From Molossus alvarezi (Eukaryota; Chordata; Mammalia; Chiroptera; Molossidae): 64,000 nt of DNA. The position numbers and the translations under genes are program-made. Position 1 is the first letter of the stretch. Each line of letters starts with the position of its first letter. The DNA is taken from positions 9,207,001 to 9,271,000 of the forward strand of contig CM073907.1 of the NCBI GenBank assembly GCA_037176705.1. The letters run 5' to 3'. The notes under the pieces are model-generated. The model searched no databases and was not told the origin of the DNA. It saw only the letters and a program-made list of their open reading frames with translations. This document shows, in pieces, positions 12,341 to 23,797 of the stretch.

Positions 12341-12784
12341 GAGTCAGAGGTGCTCTGTCAGCCACCCTCCTGGAGTGGTGACTGCAAATCTGCACCTAAG
12401 ACTTTTGTCGTCACAAGTCGGTCCGAGTTGGTCTGACCCGACCGAGCAGCGGAATCGAAGAGGAAGAAGAAAGATTTGCGGAGGAACTTGCTTCCTCCTT
12501 GCAAGAAAAGCAGTAAATTAGGTGTTTCTGGCCCAGCCTTCCATTTGCCTGCCTTCTGAATGTCTAGCACTTAGAAGATGCAGCCTGCCAGATGTTCAGA
12601 CCCCTCCTGACATGTGCGGTCGAGGAGTAGGAGACGTCAATTCGAAGAATGAAATCTCCTTAGCGGTGATTCAGAGAATTTTTTTTGTTATTTTAGAAAG
12701 GATCCATTTGTGGAAAACAGGTAGGTATGAACCAGCCATGCCCCCCTCCCCTTTTTAAATAAAGATGATGAAGCCATTTTATTT

Positions 12785-12988
12785 TGTATTTTTTTTATTG
12801 AGTGTATAGAGAGAGGTAGAGACAGAGAGAGAGAGAAACGTCAATTGGTTGCCAGTTGCCTTCTGCACACGACCCCACTGGGCATCGAACCTGCAACCTG
12901 GGTACGTGCACTGATCAGGAATTGAATGCACCAACTTCTGATGCACAGGATGCTGCTCCAACCAACGGAGTCACACCAGCTGGGGAAA
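12785..12988 (-). mobile_element. Diverged older Ves-type SINE
   Basis: Reverse-strand copy with TTTTATTGAGTGTATAGAGAG at the tail side and CACACCAGCTGGGG at the head. The complement contains GTGCATTCAATTCCTGATCAG and CAGGTTGCAGGTTCGATG. It does not fit types A-D well and is more diverged, suggesting an older subfamily. Confidence 0.88.
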
Positions 12989-12989
12989 C

Positions 12990-13587
12990 CATGGTCCTTT
13001 TGATTATATTCTGCTCACCAAGTACTCTTTACATCTCCAAAGAGTGGTGGTGTTTCCAAGGGTCTCAAGATAACCTTCAATCAGAACTGTGGCATTATTC
13101 CCATGCTTAGAAACTTATTTCTATGACATCTGCATTTCAGAGTTTAAAGACATTAGAAACCAAGGAAAGACACAAGGTATCATCTATGTTTCGAGAAGAG
13201 CTAAAAGCTTTGTCCACTGTCACCTATTTCAAAGGAAAATGGTAGGGTTTCGTTCCAGAATGAATGTCTGTCAGAGCATTGACACAGCTCTAACCAGGGA
13301 CACCTGAGACACAGCGCTGGAGAGAGAGGTCATATCCTTTGTAACCATTAACTCAACCCTCTTGGAAGGTTCTTGCCATCTCAGTTTTTCAGTCACTTGC
13401 TCTGTTGTATTTTACTTTCTTATTCTTTGAACAAGGCGGACCATCACATGACATAGAATTCATTGAATTTGACCATCCCAGACATTTGCTGGGAGGTTCT
13501 TCAGTGTGGTGAGCGCAGTATGCAGACCTGTGGATAGGGTAATTTGGATGATGTCTTTGAGTCTTCTAAACCAAGAGATACTGCGAG
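12990..13587. other. Unique stretch, no gene recognised
   Basis: Short frames only, for example 72 codons at 13089-13307, with no recognisable product. Confidence 0.4.
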
Positions 13588-13746
13588 GCACTGTAATGCT
13601 CACTGTGCCAGTTTTAAGTCTTGAATCTCGTTTCAAGATGAGAAAATAGAGACATGGCAATTAAATACCTTAAGCAAGAACCCACATCAGTAAATGGCTG
13701 AATAGGTGCTCAGATCCAGGCCCCTTGGTCTTCAGACTAACCCGTT
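13588..13746 (-). repeat. MIR relic
   Basis: Antisense MIR pattern: CAAGATGAGAAAATAGAGAC, then TTAAATACCTTAAGCAAGAAC, AATGGCTGAATAGGTGCTCA and GATCCAGGCCCC. It follows the consensus order (threshold sentence, ACTTGCCCAAGG-like core, GGGATTCGAACCC-like end). Confidence 0.7.
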
Positions 13747-13794
13747 CCCACCACCCCAAGCTCCTTGGATAATCAGCGGTATCTGTCCTTGGAT

Positions 13795-13936
13795 AATCAA
13801 TGGACACAGATAATAGTGTGGCGAAGGTGGGGGGGGGAGGCGGGAGCGGGGAGGAGAGGTTCAATGGGGGAAAAAAGGGGGAATTTCTGTAATACTTTCA
13901 ACAATAAAGATAAATTGTAAAGAAAGAAAGAAAAAT
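13795..13936 (+). mobile_element. 5'-truncated LINE-1 3' end
   Basis: Ends with TCAATGGGGGAAAAAAGGGG, AATACTTTCAACAATAAAG and an A-rich AAAGAAAGAAAGAAAA tail, preceded by a G-rich tract (13828-13858) and ACACAGATAATAGTGTGG. The same 3' end occurs in opposite orientation at 43403-43515. The pattern matches the G-rich 3' UTR of bat L1. No ORF2 sequence remains. Confidence 0.72.
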
Positions 13937-14164
13937 AGGAAGCTGATAAAAATGGTAGCAAAGTTAAAAAGAATTGTAAAAAAGAGCAATCTTCAACAAC
14001 AACAAAAGAACCAAGTATGTATGGAGGTGGACTATGAAGGAATGATTCAGAATAGCCCCTCAATGTTTCTAAGGATAACTCAGCTCCCCCCCCTTCAACT
14101 TGAACATCTCCCCTCAGAAATGCCTCATTTGGCGCCCCATTGGACGTCATCCATTTCTCTCTCG

Positions 14165-14362
14165 CCCGGCCCCCACATTGCCCCCTAGTTAGGTTTTGCT
14201 TCGTTTCCCACACAATCCAAAGTCCATTGTTCGTCTCGTTGTTTAACATCTCATTCTCCCCACCTTGCTCACCGAGGGCAAGCACTCTGTCTATCCTGCC
14301 TATCGTCACCTTCCCACCGCCCAGCACTTGGCCTGAATGAATGAGTGAATGAATGAACGGCT
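14165..14362 (+). repeat. L2 3' end relic
   Basis: Shows CACCGAGGGCAAGCACTCTG, CGCCCAGCACTTGGCC and a terminal (TGAA)n run, TGAATGAATGAGTGAATGAA, the usual end of L2. Confidence 0.7.
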
Positions 14363-14749
14363 TCTGGCAAAGTTGTGGCCCACGGCGGAATTTTTGGAGG
14401 AGAATTCTTCATTCGCTTGCTCACTGGGGTATTTCCGGATGGGCAACCACAGCTATGGTGAATTCTGTGACTTGCCAACGAGCAGCAAAGGGGCTGAATC
14501 GTCTCCTTTGGCAAAGCCACAGAAAACATCAATCCGTGGACTTTCTGCTCAGCACCGGTGTTAGGATATCAATTATATTCTCTCTCTTTCCCCAAATCTT
14601 CGAGGCTGTGCGTGCCCATTTTTCTATTTTCGTTCACTTTAACACTCTTCTAAGTGCCCTCTGTGGATGATCCCACTTCAAAAGTTACGTGATGACGAAG
14701 AACACAGAAGCTCACTCCTACTAAAAGCTCCCAATGGGCCAAAGTTGTG

Positions 14750-14885
14750 ACAGACACTTTTCAGGCCCTAGTAACAACCCTCAAGAAATACCTTGCCCCT
14801 AATCTGTAGAGGAGGATGGAGAGGCTCAGTGCGGATCTGGCGAGGTAGCCTAAGTGCCAACCCCAATGCCCTGCCTCTCTCTGTG
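14750..14885 (-). repeat. MIR relic
   Basis: Antisense MIR order: AGACACTTTTCAGGCC, TAACAACCCTCAAGAAATAC, then AGAGGAGGATGGAGAGGCTC. Diverged but in the right order. Confidence 0.55.
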
Positions 14886-16385
14886 CGGGCCAGGAGACTC
14901 ACAACACTAAGTGGCCCATGAACACTGGACGTACAGAGAAGACTTAGTGGGGCATGTTCATGAGTTTGATCACTTGCAGTTAACCAAGTAAAAACCACTC
15001 CTGATTCACTTTTAGATAAGATCCTACTATCATTCACCCAAGGAATGAACACAAAAGTAGAACTTTCCCTTCCAAAATGATGGACTAAGAGCCATACACC
15101 ATATTCCATGGTGGCCAGTCTTAGGATGCTAATGGGCTTGCAGACAGAGGGCTACTGCTTAGATGTCCTGTGGGTTCTGTCACTTTCACTGTGTGACTGC
15201 GCAACCAGGGAGTATGGGCAGAGTGACTCGAAGTCACCCACCAGGAGGCATGAGAGTGTAGACACACACGGGCTCCTGGAAGCTCTTGGTCTGAAACTTT
15301 GCTGAACTCCGAGATGAGGCAAACCCATGGTCTTGAGACTGGAAGGTCCCACAGGTTCCAGCAGCTGCCACCCCTCATGCCTGCCCTTCTAGTCAGCTTG
15401 GGCCAGTGCCGGGTTCCCATCCTCACTGGACAATGGTGAGATCATCTAAGCGCACTGTCCCTGGTCCTGTGCAGATGCAAGTGAGCTGGCTGTCCCCACC
15501 TAGCTCCAGTCCCCTCGCTCTTGGGAGAGCGGCTCCCTGCTGGAGAAATGTGAGACCTGGGCCACCCTGCTGGCTTTTCTCAGTAACTGTGTGGATGAAA
15601 CACAATGCTCCAAGACCTGGGCCTCCACAGGGCCGTCCAAACAACAGAGTAATGCCAAAGTGGCCCGAGCTCACACTGCCGAGTGGCGAGAGGCGCTCCG
15701 ACTGTGTGAGCTGTCTGCACTTTCATCCTTGTTCCCATCGGGTCCTTGGCAAGAATATGAGGCAGGCGACATCATTTGATACATTTGCAAGGGCTTCACA
15801 CCTTGAGACCAGATCCCAGTTGTACAGAGGGATATGCAAGGAGGACAGGAGTCTGGAAAGAAACTCTAAAATTACTACTATTCTCAAGGAAGGTGCAAAT
15901 CTAGGCCAGAAAGGCTACCCCTGACAACCAGCTCATCATAGCCCGTCAGACAATTTCCAATCCCGTGTTCAGCCTTAACAAGGAGTGAGGGAATTATAGT
16001 CCGTTAAATTTATATCTCCCACATTCTCCCGCTGAAACTATTTATTTTATTTTTCTAAGGAACAATCTTAGGTATTTATTTTACAGAGTCATTAAAACCA
16101 GACTAAGGAGCCGTGCCGTTAAATTGTGAAATTCTTTATAGATGCTGCAGAAGAAGTCTTAGCCCAGAGAAGAAATGTTCAGCACTTCACAGTGGGTCAT
16201 GGTTTCAAATATTATTCAACAGAAATTTGTCAATGTAGTATGTATCCACCCCCCCCCCCAAAAAAAGCGCTTCCTGGAGACAGAGGTCAGAAGGCCTTCG
16301 AAGCAATTTCAACACTCAAGGACCTCTAGTAAGACAGTATATCTTCCCTGGAAAGAACATAGGATGTTGCTAAGAGATTTACTAG
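14886..16385. other. GC-richer unique stretch, no gene recognised
   Basis: Several overlapping frames of 80-172 codons (the longest at 15406-15924, plus strand) reflect low stop frequency in GC-rich DNA. None shows a recognised domain. A C10 run followed by A7 lies at 16249-16266. Confidence 0.4.
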
Positions 16386-16387
16386 AA

Positions 16388-16560
16388 TCGGAAGAGTTTA
16401 GATGCAAATCCCAGCTCTCCTCCTCCTAATTGTCTGGCCTTAAGGTGGTCACACAGTTCTCCAGCCTTAATTTCGCCATCTGTAGAATGGGGAGACCATT
16501 TTATGGGATTATGAAGATAAGTGGCGTGGGGCCCCTGGCAAGTGGAGACTATGTTATGCC
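16388..16560 (+). repeat. MIR relic
   Basis: Sense MIR: GATGCAAATCCCAGCTCTCC, TTGTCTGGCCTTAAGG, CGCCATCTGTAGAATGGGGA, GGGATTATGAAGATAAG. Confidence 0.75.
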
Positions 16561-16564
16561 TGGA

Positions 16565-17178
16565 AGACTGACCTAGTGCAAATGCAGTCTAGTTTTCATT
16601 TCTCTGAACTGAATTCTTGTTCTGACTCTCCCGGGCTACATCAGATTGTTCTAACTGTTCACAGCTGAGGAATGTAGATTTGAAGCTACAGAACCCACAG
16701 GGAATTCTCCCTAGGAGGAATTGGCTCTGGTTATTAAAAAATACTTTTTTTCTCTCTCTCTCTAGAGCAACGATACCCAGGCGAGATACACCCCGGGGTA
16801 TTGCAAATGATCTCCAGAGATATTTGGAAATTCTCAAATTACTCTCAAATGAAAATTATTATGTCTAAAATACATCCACTTGGGTTTTTGCATCGGTATA
16901 TGTGGGTCTGACTATTTGGTTGGGTGCTAATGCTTTGGAATGTAGAAAAATAAATGGGTGTCAAAGCTTTAAAAAGATTGGGAATCCTTTTAACATATGG
17001 CATTTAATGGCTGTCTTATTCTCATTGTAAGAATTACCACATTCTTCAACATGCTAAGCCAGAGGTAGGATGTTCGATGGGGTTGAAAACATCAGAAAAT
17101 GCCAGAGATGTGTGCTGGTGTCTGTGATTTGTTTAAAAGCTGGGGGGTGTTGATTTCTCTCAAGTAGTAGATGATTAT
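16565..17178. other. Unique stretch, no gene recognised
   Basis: Contains a short CT run near 16750-16764. No transposon or exon recognised. Confidence 0.4.
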
Positions 17179-17462
17179 TAGGGCGGTTCCTTTTTTTTTT
17201 TTTTTTATCCTCACCCAAGGACATTTTTCATTTTTTTTCATTTTTTGTTCAGATATAGTGGGAGAGAGAGGAAGAGAGAGAGAGAGAAACATCGATGTGA
17301 AAGGGACACATCGAGTGGCTGCCACCCGCACGACCAACCAGGGCCGGCGACAAAGTGTAACCGAGGTACATGCCCTTAGCGGGAACCGAACCCGGGTCTC
17401 TCTGGACTGCAGGCCAACGCTCCAACCGCTGAGCCAAACCAGCCAGGGCTAGGGCGGTTCCT
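17179..17462 (-). mobile_element. Ves SINE, type C, with 13 bp target-site duplication
   Basis: The reverse-strand SINE at 17192-17449 is flanked by TAGGGCGGTTCCT at 17179-17191 and 17450-17462. It is complete, including the complement of the TCCTTGGGTGAGGAT 3' segment, CTTAGCGGGAACCGAACCC and the head GAGCCAAACCAGCCAGGGC. The perfect duplication and near-consensus body mark a young insertion. Confidence 0.96.
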
Positions 17463-17767
17463 ATATCGGTCTGTCACCAACCCAGAGTACCAAGGGGGAA
17501 GCAAGTAGACACAGTATGTACAGCTCGGGCCCTGTTCCTTCTTCCTGGGGTCCTGTGTTCAAATCTCTCCTTGGGAGCCCTGAGTCCTGCTCACTGGTGG
17601 CGACCGAACATCTGGCAGAAGGATTGTCAAGGCAGCACCTCAAGCTTGTGTCAGTACCGCTTGGCCCCGACTCCCACCCCTCCCAAATACTGGGGGCACT
17701 GATCTTTTACTTTAGAGCCAGATGATTAAGAAAGTCATGCAGATGCCTCTCAGAAAGGAGGGTGGGT
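17463..17767. other. Unique spacer between two SINEs
   Basis: Nothing recognised in 305 bp. Confidence 0.4.
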
Positions 17768-17972
17768 CCGGCCAGTGCGGCTCAGTGGTTGATTCCATCC
17801 CCGGTCAGGGCACATGCCCAGGTCGTGGGCCCGATCCCCAGTGGGGGGCATGCAGGAGGCGGCCCGTTGATGTTCTCTCTCATCGATGTTTCTCTCTCTC
17901 CCTTTTTCTTCCTCTCTCTCTAAAAAATCAATAAAGAAAAATTTTTTAAAAAATTAAAAAAAAAAAAAAAGA
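17768..17972 (+). mobile_element. Ves SINE, type A, with internal deletion of the tRNA head
   Basis: The head GGCTCAGTGGTTGATTCC jumps from just after the A box straight into the B-box end, so about 40 bp including the anticodon-like part and most of the B box are missing. The rest (CGGTCAGGGCACATGCCCAG, CCCAGTGGGGGGCATGCAGG, CT block, A tail) is intact. The join shares GTTGATTCC/GTTCGATTCC microhomology. Imperfect flanks AAAGGAGGGTGGGT and AAATGAGGATGGGT may be the target-site duplication. Confidence 0.93.
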
Positions 17973-18110
17973 AATGAGGATGGGTTCTCCTCCTTACTCT
18001 AAAGATGTTAACTGAAAGCAAGAATAATGCGTGTAAATTTCAAATCAGTTTATAGTGTGGAGATGTTGGCAAGTTTTTTCAGAAATTATAGATGAAGGAA
18101 GGACAGGAGG

Positions 18111-18295
18111 GAAGATGGGAGGGAGGGAGGAAGAAAGACATATAATAAAGAAAGAGAGAGAAAAGGAGGGAGGGAGAGAGGGAGGAAGGAAGGGAGGAAG
18201 GAAGGAAGGAAAGAAGGAAGGAAGGAAGGAAGGAAGGAAGGAAGGAAGGAAGGAAGGAAGGAAGGAAGGAAGGAGGAAGGAAAAAGGAAAAAGAA
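18111..18295 (+). repeat. Purine-rich (GGAA)n microsatellite region
   Basis: A degenerate GGGA/GGAA/GA-rich start leads into near-perfect GGAA repeats at about 18189-18277. It is almost all purine on the plus strand. Open frames of 80-100 codons of Lys/Glu/Gly or Leu/Pro/Ser across it are artefacts of the tetranucleotide. Confidence 0.95.
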
Positions 18296-18697
18296 ACAGG
18301 AAATTCCAGAGGTCTCTCTCAATGGCACAAGCAATCCATCACTTTAAAAGATTTTCAAAATAAAAACAGAACTAACTTGGTTGGGTTTTAAAAATCTATC
18401 AGTAATTTTTTTCCCCCCAAATAATAAGTGCTGAGGCAAATTTCCTAACTAAAAAGGTAGTCGAACGTGTTTCTTTGTCAGTGATAGAAGCTCCTTTCTG
18501 ATTCACTCCGACATCCAGTTTTAAAGAACATGGGCAGAGGAAGAGATTTTTAAACAATGACTGTCAAAATTAAGTGCAAGACCAGATGGTTGGCACAGAT
18601 GAGAGCGCTGGTTTGGGGGGACCATAGTTTGTGGAATTTCATCGGGAAATCCATTTCTGAGAAAGGGCAAGAGACTGTTGATGGTAAAAGATGGAAG

Positions 18698-18850
18698 GAA
18701 CCTTGACTTGGAGTAGAGAATACGCAATACAATATGCACATTATGTACTACAGAATTGTATGCCTGAAACCTACATAGTTTTATTAACCACTGTAACCCA
18801 ATAAATTCAATAAAATAAAAATTTTAAATAAATTTTAAAAAGAAAACAAA
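18698..18850 (+). mobile_element. 5'-truncated LINE-1 3' end (second 3' UTR type)
   Basis: Contains CCTTGACTTGGAGTAGAG, AGAATTGTATGCCTGAAACC, TTTTATTAACCACTGTAACC and CCAATAAATTCAATAAAA, then an A-rich tail. This is the conserved 3' terminus of a laurasiatherian L1 lineage, different from the G-rich type at 13795-13936. Confidence 0.72.
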
Positions 18851-20735
18851 AAAAGTAATAAATAACATTTATTTATCTATTTACATAGAACACTATACTA
18901 GGTAGAAAGAGTCTACTCCCAAGTACCGATGATGATCAGTCTGTGAGGGTTACTGTTGACTTCCTGAATGTTCTCATTTTAACCATCAAAAACCCCAACG
19001 TTTTCCTCCACCATCAAGTCTCCTGGCTCTTCCTGGTTTGTGTCACAAGTTCAATTAGGTTATTTAGACACTTCGGACATTTAAATTCTTTGTTTGTGTA
19101 TGTTTAAAATCAAGGAAAAATGTCATGGAAGGTTACCAAATCCATGTAATTTACCCAAGAAATGAGTCTACTGGGTAAATACATATTGAGGCAATTTTTA
19201 AAGTCGTATTTATTTATTCTACACACCTCAGTCTGTGGAATAAATAAATATTTGAGCTGTGCACTCTGTGTGTTAAAGCACCTCATGAAAATGTATGTTG
19301 ACACTTGATGTTCAAGAAGAATCTCTTATAAGTTTTATATCTGAGCCATTTGATTTCGGGGGTGGGGGTGTAGAAGAAAGGAGGAAATGGAACCATTTTT
19401 TATGGGTGTAATTACCTGCCCACATTCTTTACACCACTTGGCCCCCAACTCCCACCAACCCCCATCCAAGCATATTTCAGATCAGGGTCTAAAACTTTCC
19501 ACAGTATTTCCCTTTTCTTTTCAAAGCACTTGGACTGCACCAAAAAGTGTGCTTTATAATGAATTCCTTTCCTCCTGCCCACACCTCTTTCTCCAGGAGG
19601 CATCAAATCATTCCAGGAGGGTCAAGTCTCAGAGTTGGAGATGTTTCAATGGATGAATCTTAAAATCTGTGGTCGCCTCTCTTTGTCCTGTCCTGGAGAT
19701 CTGGGAGTAGTACCCTTCAGACATTTTATTGATCTTTCTCCCCCTTTCTCTCATACATGCTAATTGTACCTCTGTAGCAAAACAATCTTATTATCATGTT
19801 AATTAGTGGGAGGGCTGTTGAGGTTTTCCACTTCATTACCTACTAATTTCAAGATAAATGAATCCACAGGTTACTAAGTAAATAAGGTCACCTATCAAGC
19901 ACTTGTAAACGTGTTTGTAAACAGGGAGAGGGGGAGGCCGAAGGAAACATGTTTGGTTTTCAAATGAGTGGGCTGGTTGGGTTTGGCTCTGGGCTCTCTG
20001 TGGAGCTGGGAGTTCCCCGGGGGGTGGCCCTGTCCCTGAACTCATTTGTAATGGAGAGGGGACGTGGCTGTCCACCTGGCTTCCCAGTGGGGCATTTCCT
20101 TAGCGCTTTCAAAGGGCTCTTTGTGGTCCGATTTATTCCCTGTGTTGGGCGCTCAACGCGGTCGCTTTTGTAGAGGGAGCCAGTGGTGAAGTTTACACTT
20201 TTCCTGAGAACTTTGAAAGGGCTGGCCGGTGGGTGGTGTGATTACAAACCACACTGCCCTGGGTGTCCCACTCCAGCTCAGATCGGGGCTGGGCTGCTCC
20301 TCGTGTCCCCGCCTTCACAAGTGAGAGAGTTAGTTAGGAAGAAATGAGAAAACGAGGCCTGTCCAAAGCAAGATTTTTTTTTTTTTTAGCTGGTTTCATT
20401 AAGGCAGAAAGAAAAAAAAAAAAACAATGGTAGGGGGCTTTCGCCTTAAATACCAAAGACGGGAAACAAAAAGATGTCTGGGAATGACTTTCTTTACCCT
20501 TTTGTCCATTTATGTTTTTAAAAGGTCAATAGGAAGGAGTTATTGTTTTGCCTTTTTTATTGATGATTGCACTTAAAAAAATACAAAGGACAGAAAAAGA
20601 AAAAAAATTTTTGATTTTCATCCACCAGGAGGTTGTCCTGAATTTCATCTGTGGACCCTCTGGAGGTAGCCTCAACCAGCAATCAAACTGACATCTGAAA
20701 CATTGAATTCTCTCCTCTTTTTTTTTTTTTTTTTT
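18851..20735. other. Unique stretch, no gene recognised
   Basis: No transposon recognised. A T14 run near 20372-20386 and an A13 run near 20412-20424 lie about 26 bp apart and could pair. Frames up to 89 codons lack recognised domains. Confidence 0.45.
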
Positions 20736-20737
20736 TA

Positions 20738-21010
20738 ATTAAGATAATAAATTGGTCTTAAATTATCCCTGAAATCAGACCAGTGTTGATTACAATGAGA
20801 CTCATGCTGCGACAGCCCAGGAAGATGTTATTTTTATTCCTTTTCAACGAGATCTTAATCTCTCACTGCCTGTAAACAAATTGTCACTGTAACCTTGTTC
20901 TAATCTCCCAGCGAAGACCTTTAAAGCTTCGGGAGATAACAGATCAGGCCGAGATTTCATCAGCTCTTTAGTCTGAGTTTGCGCAGATACCGCACTCACT
21001 TCTCTGGCTG
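20738..21010. promoter_or_regulatory. Candidate conserved noncoding element
   Basis: Follows a T run (about 20719-20736). Contains TTAATTAAGATAATAAATTG, TTGATTACAATGAGAC, a GAGATAACAGATCAGG GATA-type segment and AAAGCTTCGGGAG. No transposon signature. Enhancer-like in texture; the function is inferred. Confidence 0.3.
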
Positions 21011-22003
21011 GGTCTTTACCCAGAGAAAGAGAGTTAATAACCACATCTTACAGGAAAACCTCCACGGAAACCTTTGAACGCAGGATGCGTCATGTAGCTC
21101 GAATTCCAAAATTGCAAGCCACCAATCTGGGTGAGAAATACTTTTCCTCCCATGGCATGCCAGGCTGGCCATGAGCACAGCAGGACAAGGGTCCCTTGGG
21201 AGAGGGACAAGAAGAGACCTTCACAGACAGAGAGATAGCTCCCGAAAGGGGAAGAAGGAGAAAAGCGAGGTCAAGAGACAGGTGAGGGAGCTGGAGAAAA
21301 TGTTTGACCCAGCAACCAGTAAACACAACGTGACAAACCACTTTGTTCTGGGTTCCTCTTTGCAAAAACATTCCAGAAAGAGAGAGGATCAGATTACCTT
21401 CCCGGCCAATTCAAAATCATCAGTGCGTGGTTTCTATTGGAGAATGTGCCTGCAATGCCCCGAGAGGGGACAGTCCCTAAACGTCACCGATGAGACACTG
21501 ATGAGCAAGAAGCCCTTACTAATGAGAGACCTCATGGACCCCAGCTCCGAGCCCCCAGATGAATGGTTTCACTTGTCTGCTTTGAAGTCAGTAGAGAGAT
21601 ATACCTAGGGTGTCGCAGACCCTCAGGATAGATCCTAAGAGAATGGACAGCTAGAGCTAGGCGTGTGGTGAGGGGGGTGACATTTATCTTCTGTGGCCTC
21701 ACCCAGGCTCCAGCAGAGCCGCCCAGCAGACCCTGTCAGACACCTCTCCCTTTAGGACTTCCCCATCTGACTTCCCCTGTCCTGTGACTCCCCAGCCCTT
21801 TGGCTAATTTGGTTACAGAAATGTCACCGTGAGGTTTAATGGGTGATTTTCTTTTCAGTTAGTAGGGGACTTTGATCACAAAAAAAAGTGAGTCAGTGTA
21901 GGAAGAATAAGTTCTGAGTTGGTCTGACCTTTGAAGAATTTTTTTGGGGGGGAACCTCATGACTTTCCTTGTCCCAGCATTTTTTTTTTTTTTTTGAGTA
22001 GAA
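21011..22003. other. Unique stretch, no supported gene
   Basis: The longest frame here (145 codons, plus strand, 21171-21608) is rich in Lys/Arg/Ser and shows no domain I recognise. Its start has no Kozak-like support and splice context is unclear. I treat it as chance. Confidence 0.4.
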
Positions 22004-22287
22004 AAGTCTTGGATTCTTGACTGGCCGGGTTGCTAAGTGGTTAGAGCATCAGCCTGCGGTCCAGAGAGACCCAGGTTCAGTTCCTGCTAAGGGCACGTAC
22101 TTCGGTTGCAGTTTGTCCCCGGCCCTGGTTGGGTCGTGCGGGTGGCAACCACTCGATGTGCCCCTTTCACGTCGATGTTTCTCTCTCTCTCTCTCTCTCT
22201 CTCCCTCCCTCCCCACTCTCTCTGAACAAGAAATGGAAAAATGTCCTTGGGTGAGGATAAAAAAAAGAGAGAGAAGTCTTGGATTCT
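22004..22287 (+). mobile_element. Ves SINE, type C, with 14 bp target-site duplication
   Basis: The SINE at 22018-22273 is flanked by perfect AAGTCTTGGATTCT at 22004-22017 and 22274-22287. It has GCTAAGGGCACGTACTTCGG, GGTTGGGTCGTGCGGGTGGC, a CT block and GTCCTTGGGTGAGGATAAAA. It inserted next to a MIR remnant that continues downstream. Confidence 0.96.
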
Positions 22288-22440
22288 GGTTCAGCTGAAT
22301 AACCTCTGAGCATCTGTAAAATGGGAAATATAATGCCGTCTTCCCCTGGGCTATTGCAAACATTACATGAGTAGAGAAACTATGAAGGACAGTGTCTGCA
22401 CATTAAAAGCAAATAAAGCTTTTCGAGTGGTGTTTATTTT
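22288..22440 (+). repeat. MIR 3'-half relic
   Basis: Reads GAATAACCTCTGAGCATC, TGTAAAATGGGAAATATAAT, GCTATTGCAAACATTACATG and GGACAGTGTCTGCACATT in MIR order. The upstream half is missing. Confidence 0.65.
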
Positions 22441-23050
22441 CAAATATCCCTTCCTCAGAACACAGCAGAACCCGAATTTAAGCATCTTTAGTCACAGAAT
22501 GAAGGCATTTGCTTGGAGGGCTGGCTGGACACCTTTGCCCTTTGGCAGACAAAGGAGAAGTTGACACGGGGAAGTTTGGTTGATTTTCAGGTTCTCCCTG
22601 AAGAAGATTCCTGCACATTAGACGTTTTTTTCCCTGGGTCAGGGGCTTCTTTAGTTTCTCCAGAGACGTTTTTCCTCTTTAAGAAGCACTGGCTTTTATA
22701 ATATTAGGTGATGCTTAAGTACCTGCTGGGTATTAGACTGCTTAATTTTATTTTTCATTAAGTCAAAGGATTTGCACATAATTGGTTTCCCTCTGGGCTT
22801 CCATACCCACCTGTGGTTAGCAGCCACAGTTGGGATATAGCATCCAGACAAAGGTGGCTTTGCTGCTTTTTCCTTCTCTCTCTCTCTCTTTTTTTTTTCT
22901 TTTACAACTTTCAGAGGCTTACATCAGGTCACTGGCTTACTTCATTTTTGACAATAATATTTACTGCCCTTTCTGAGTAGAAGAGCGACATGTTTGTTAA
23001 AGAAAGTGTGCCAAGAACACATACCTACGAATTTCCTCCCCTTTATCGAA
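22441..23050. other. Unique stretch, no gene recognised
   Basis: Contains a short CT run and a T run near 22876-22899. Nothing else recognised. Confidence 0.4.
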
Positions 23051-23051
23051 C

Positions 23052-23206
23052 ACTTCGTATTTGCAAGCCCCTTATAAAGCTCAGTACCTTACGGGCACAC
23101 TCCACTTAATCATCCTAGCAATTTGGTGAAATAAATAACTTACCCGAGACCACAGAATTGTAAAGGGAAAGGGTTGAGACTCGAGCGCGAAGCTGTCTTT
23201 CTCTGA
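23052..23206 (-). repeat. MIR relic
   Basis: Antisense MIR: TATAAAGCTCAGTACCTTAC, TAATCATCCTAGCAATTTGG, ATAACTTACCCGAGACCACA, then GGTTGAGACTCGAGC. Confidence 0.7.
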
Positions 23207-23469
23207 AAGCAATGGTTTTCGGCCCTTCCTGTGGTATCATCGGTGATAGGCAGGGAGCCAAGCAAGAGTCATGCAGTTATGTAAAGAAAATATATATCTT
23301 TTTTAAAGCAACCAATATATCCATCATTCTCATTTAGCTGAGAAGATCCTTTCTTCTAAGTCATTTTGCCCGAGCGTATATTTAAGCCATGCTGGTTGAT
23401 AGCGAAATTTCTTTGCAAACATGTAAATATTAAAATCCTAGGCTTACTACACATCAGGAGATAGGATAT

Positions 23470-23797
23470 TGAGTGTCCCTTCGGGCTCCAATAACAATAC
23501 TGAGGACTAGGTGCTTATAATAGCAAGATTTATTGCTCACAGTTCTGGAGGCTGGCAGTCCGAGATCAGGGGTCCAACATGGTCACGTGAAGACCTTCTT
23601 CTGAGTGGTTGACTTCCTGTTTCCTCCGGTGGGCTGAGGACCTCTGTGGTCTCCTTGGAAGACCACTAATCCCATTCATGATGGTTCCACCTTCCTGACT
23701 CATCTCTCCCAAAGGCCCTGTCTCCCTAATACTATCACCTTCGGGAGTTAGGATTTCAACATATAAATTTGGGGGGCACACCTTCAGACTGTAACAT
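23470..23797 (-). mobile_element. Ancient MLT1-type (ERVL-MaLR) solo LTR
   Basis: The complement begins TGTTACAGTCTGAAGGTGTG, continues through ATATGTTGAAATCCTAACTC, GGCCTTTGGGAGA, ATGAATGGGATTAGTGGTCT and CCAGCCTCCAGAACTGTGAG, and ends with CAATAAATCTTGC and a GAGCCCGAAGGGAC terminus. The order matches an MLT1 LTR over nearly its whole length, with shortening in the middle. It is a solo LTR without internal coding sequence. Confidence 0.8.

Noticed and set aside
13797..14327. 176-codon minus-strand frame
   Set aside because: It runs through the L1 3' end and part of an L2 relic, so it is composite noncoding sequence.
18055..18363. Frames of repeated Lys-Glu-Gly-Arg or Leu-Pro-Ser-Phe
   Set aside because: Direct translation of the GGAA microsatellite.
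21171..21608. 145-codon plus-strand frame rich in Lys/Arg/Ser
   Set aside because: No domain or homologue recognised; length is within chance for 64 kb in six frames.
23470..23797. Intact endogenous retrovirus around the LTR
   Set aside because: Only a decayed solo LTR is seen. No gag, pol or env-like coding sequence or second LTR was recognised nearby.
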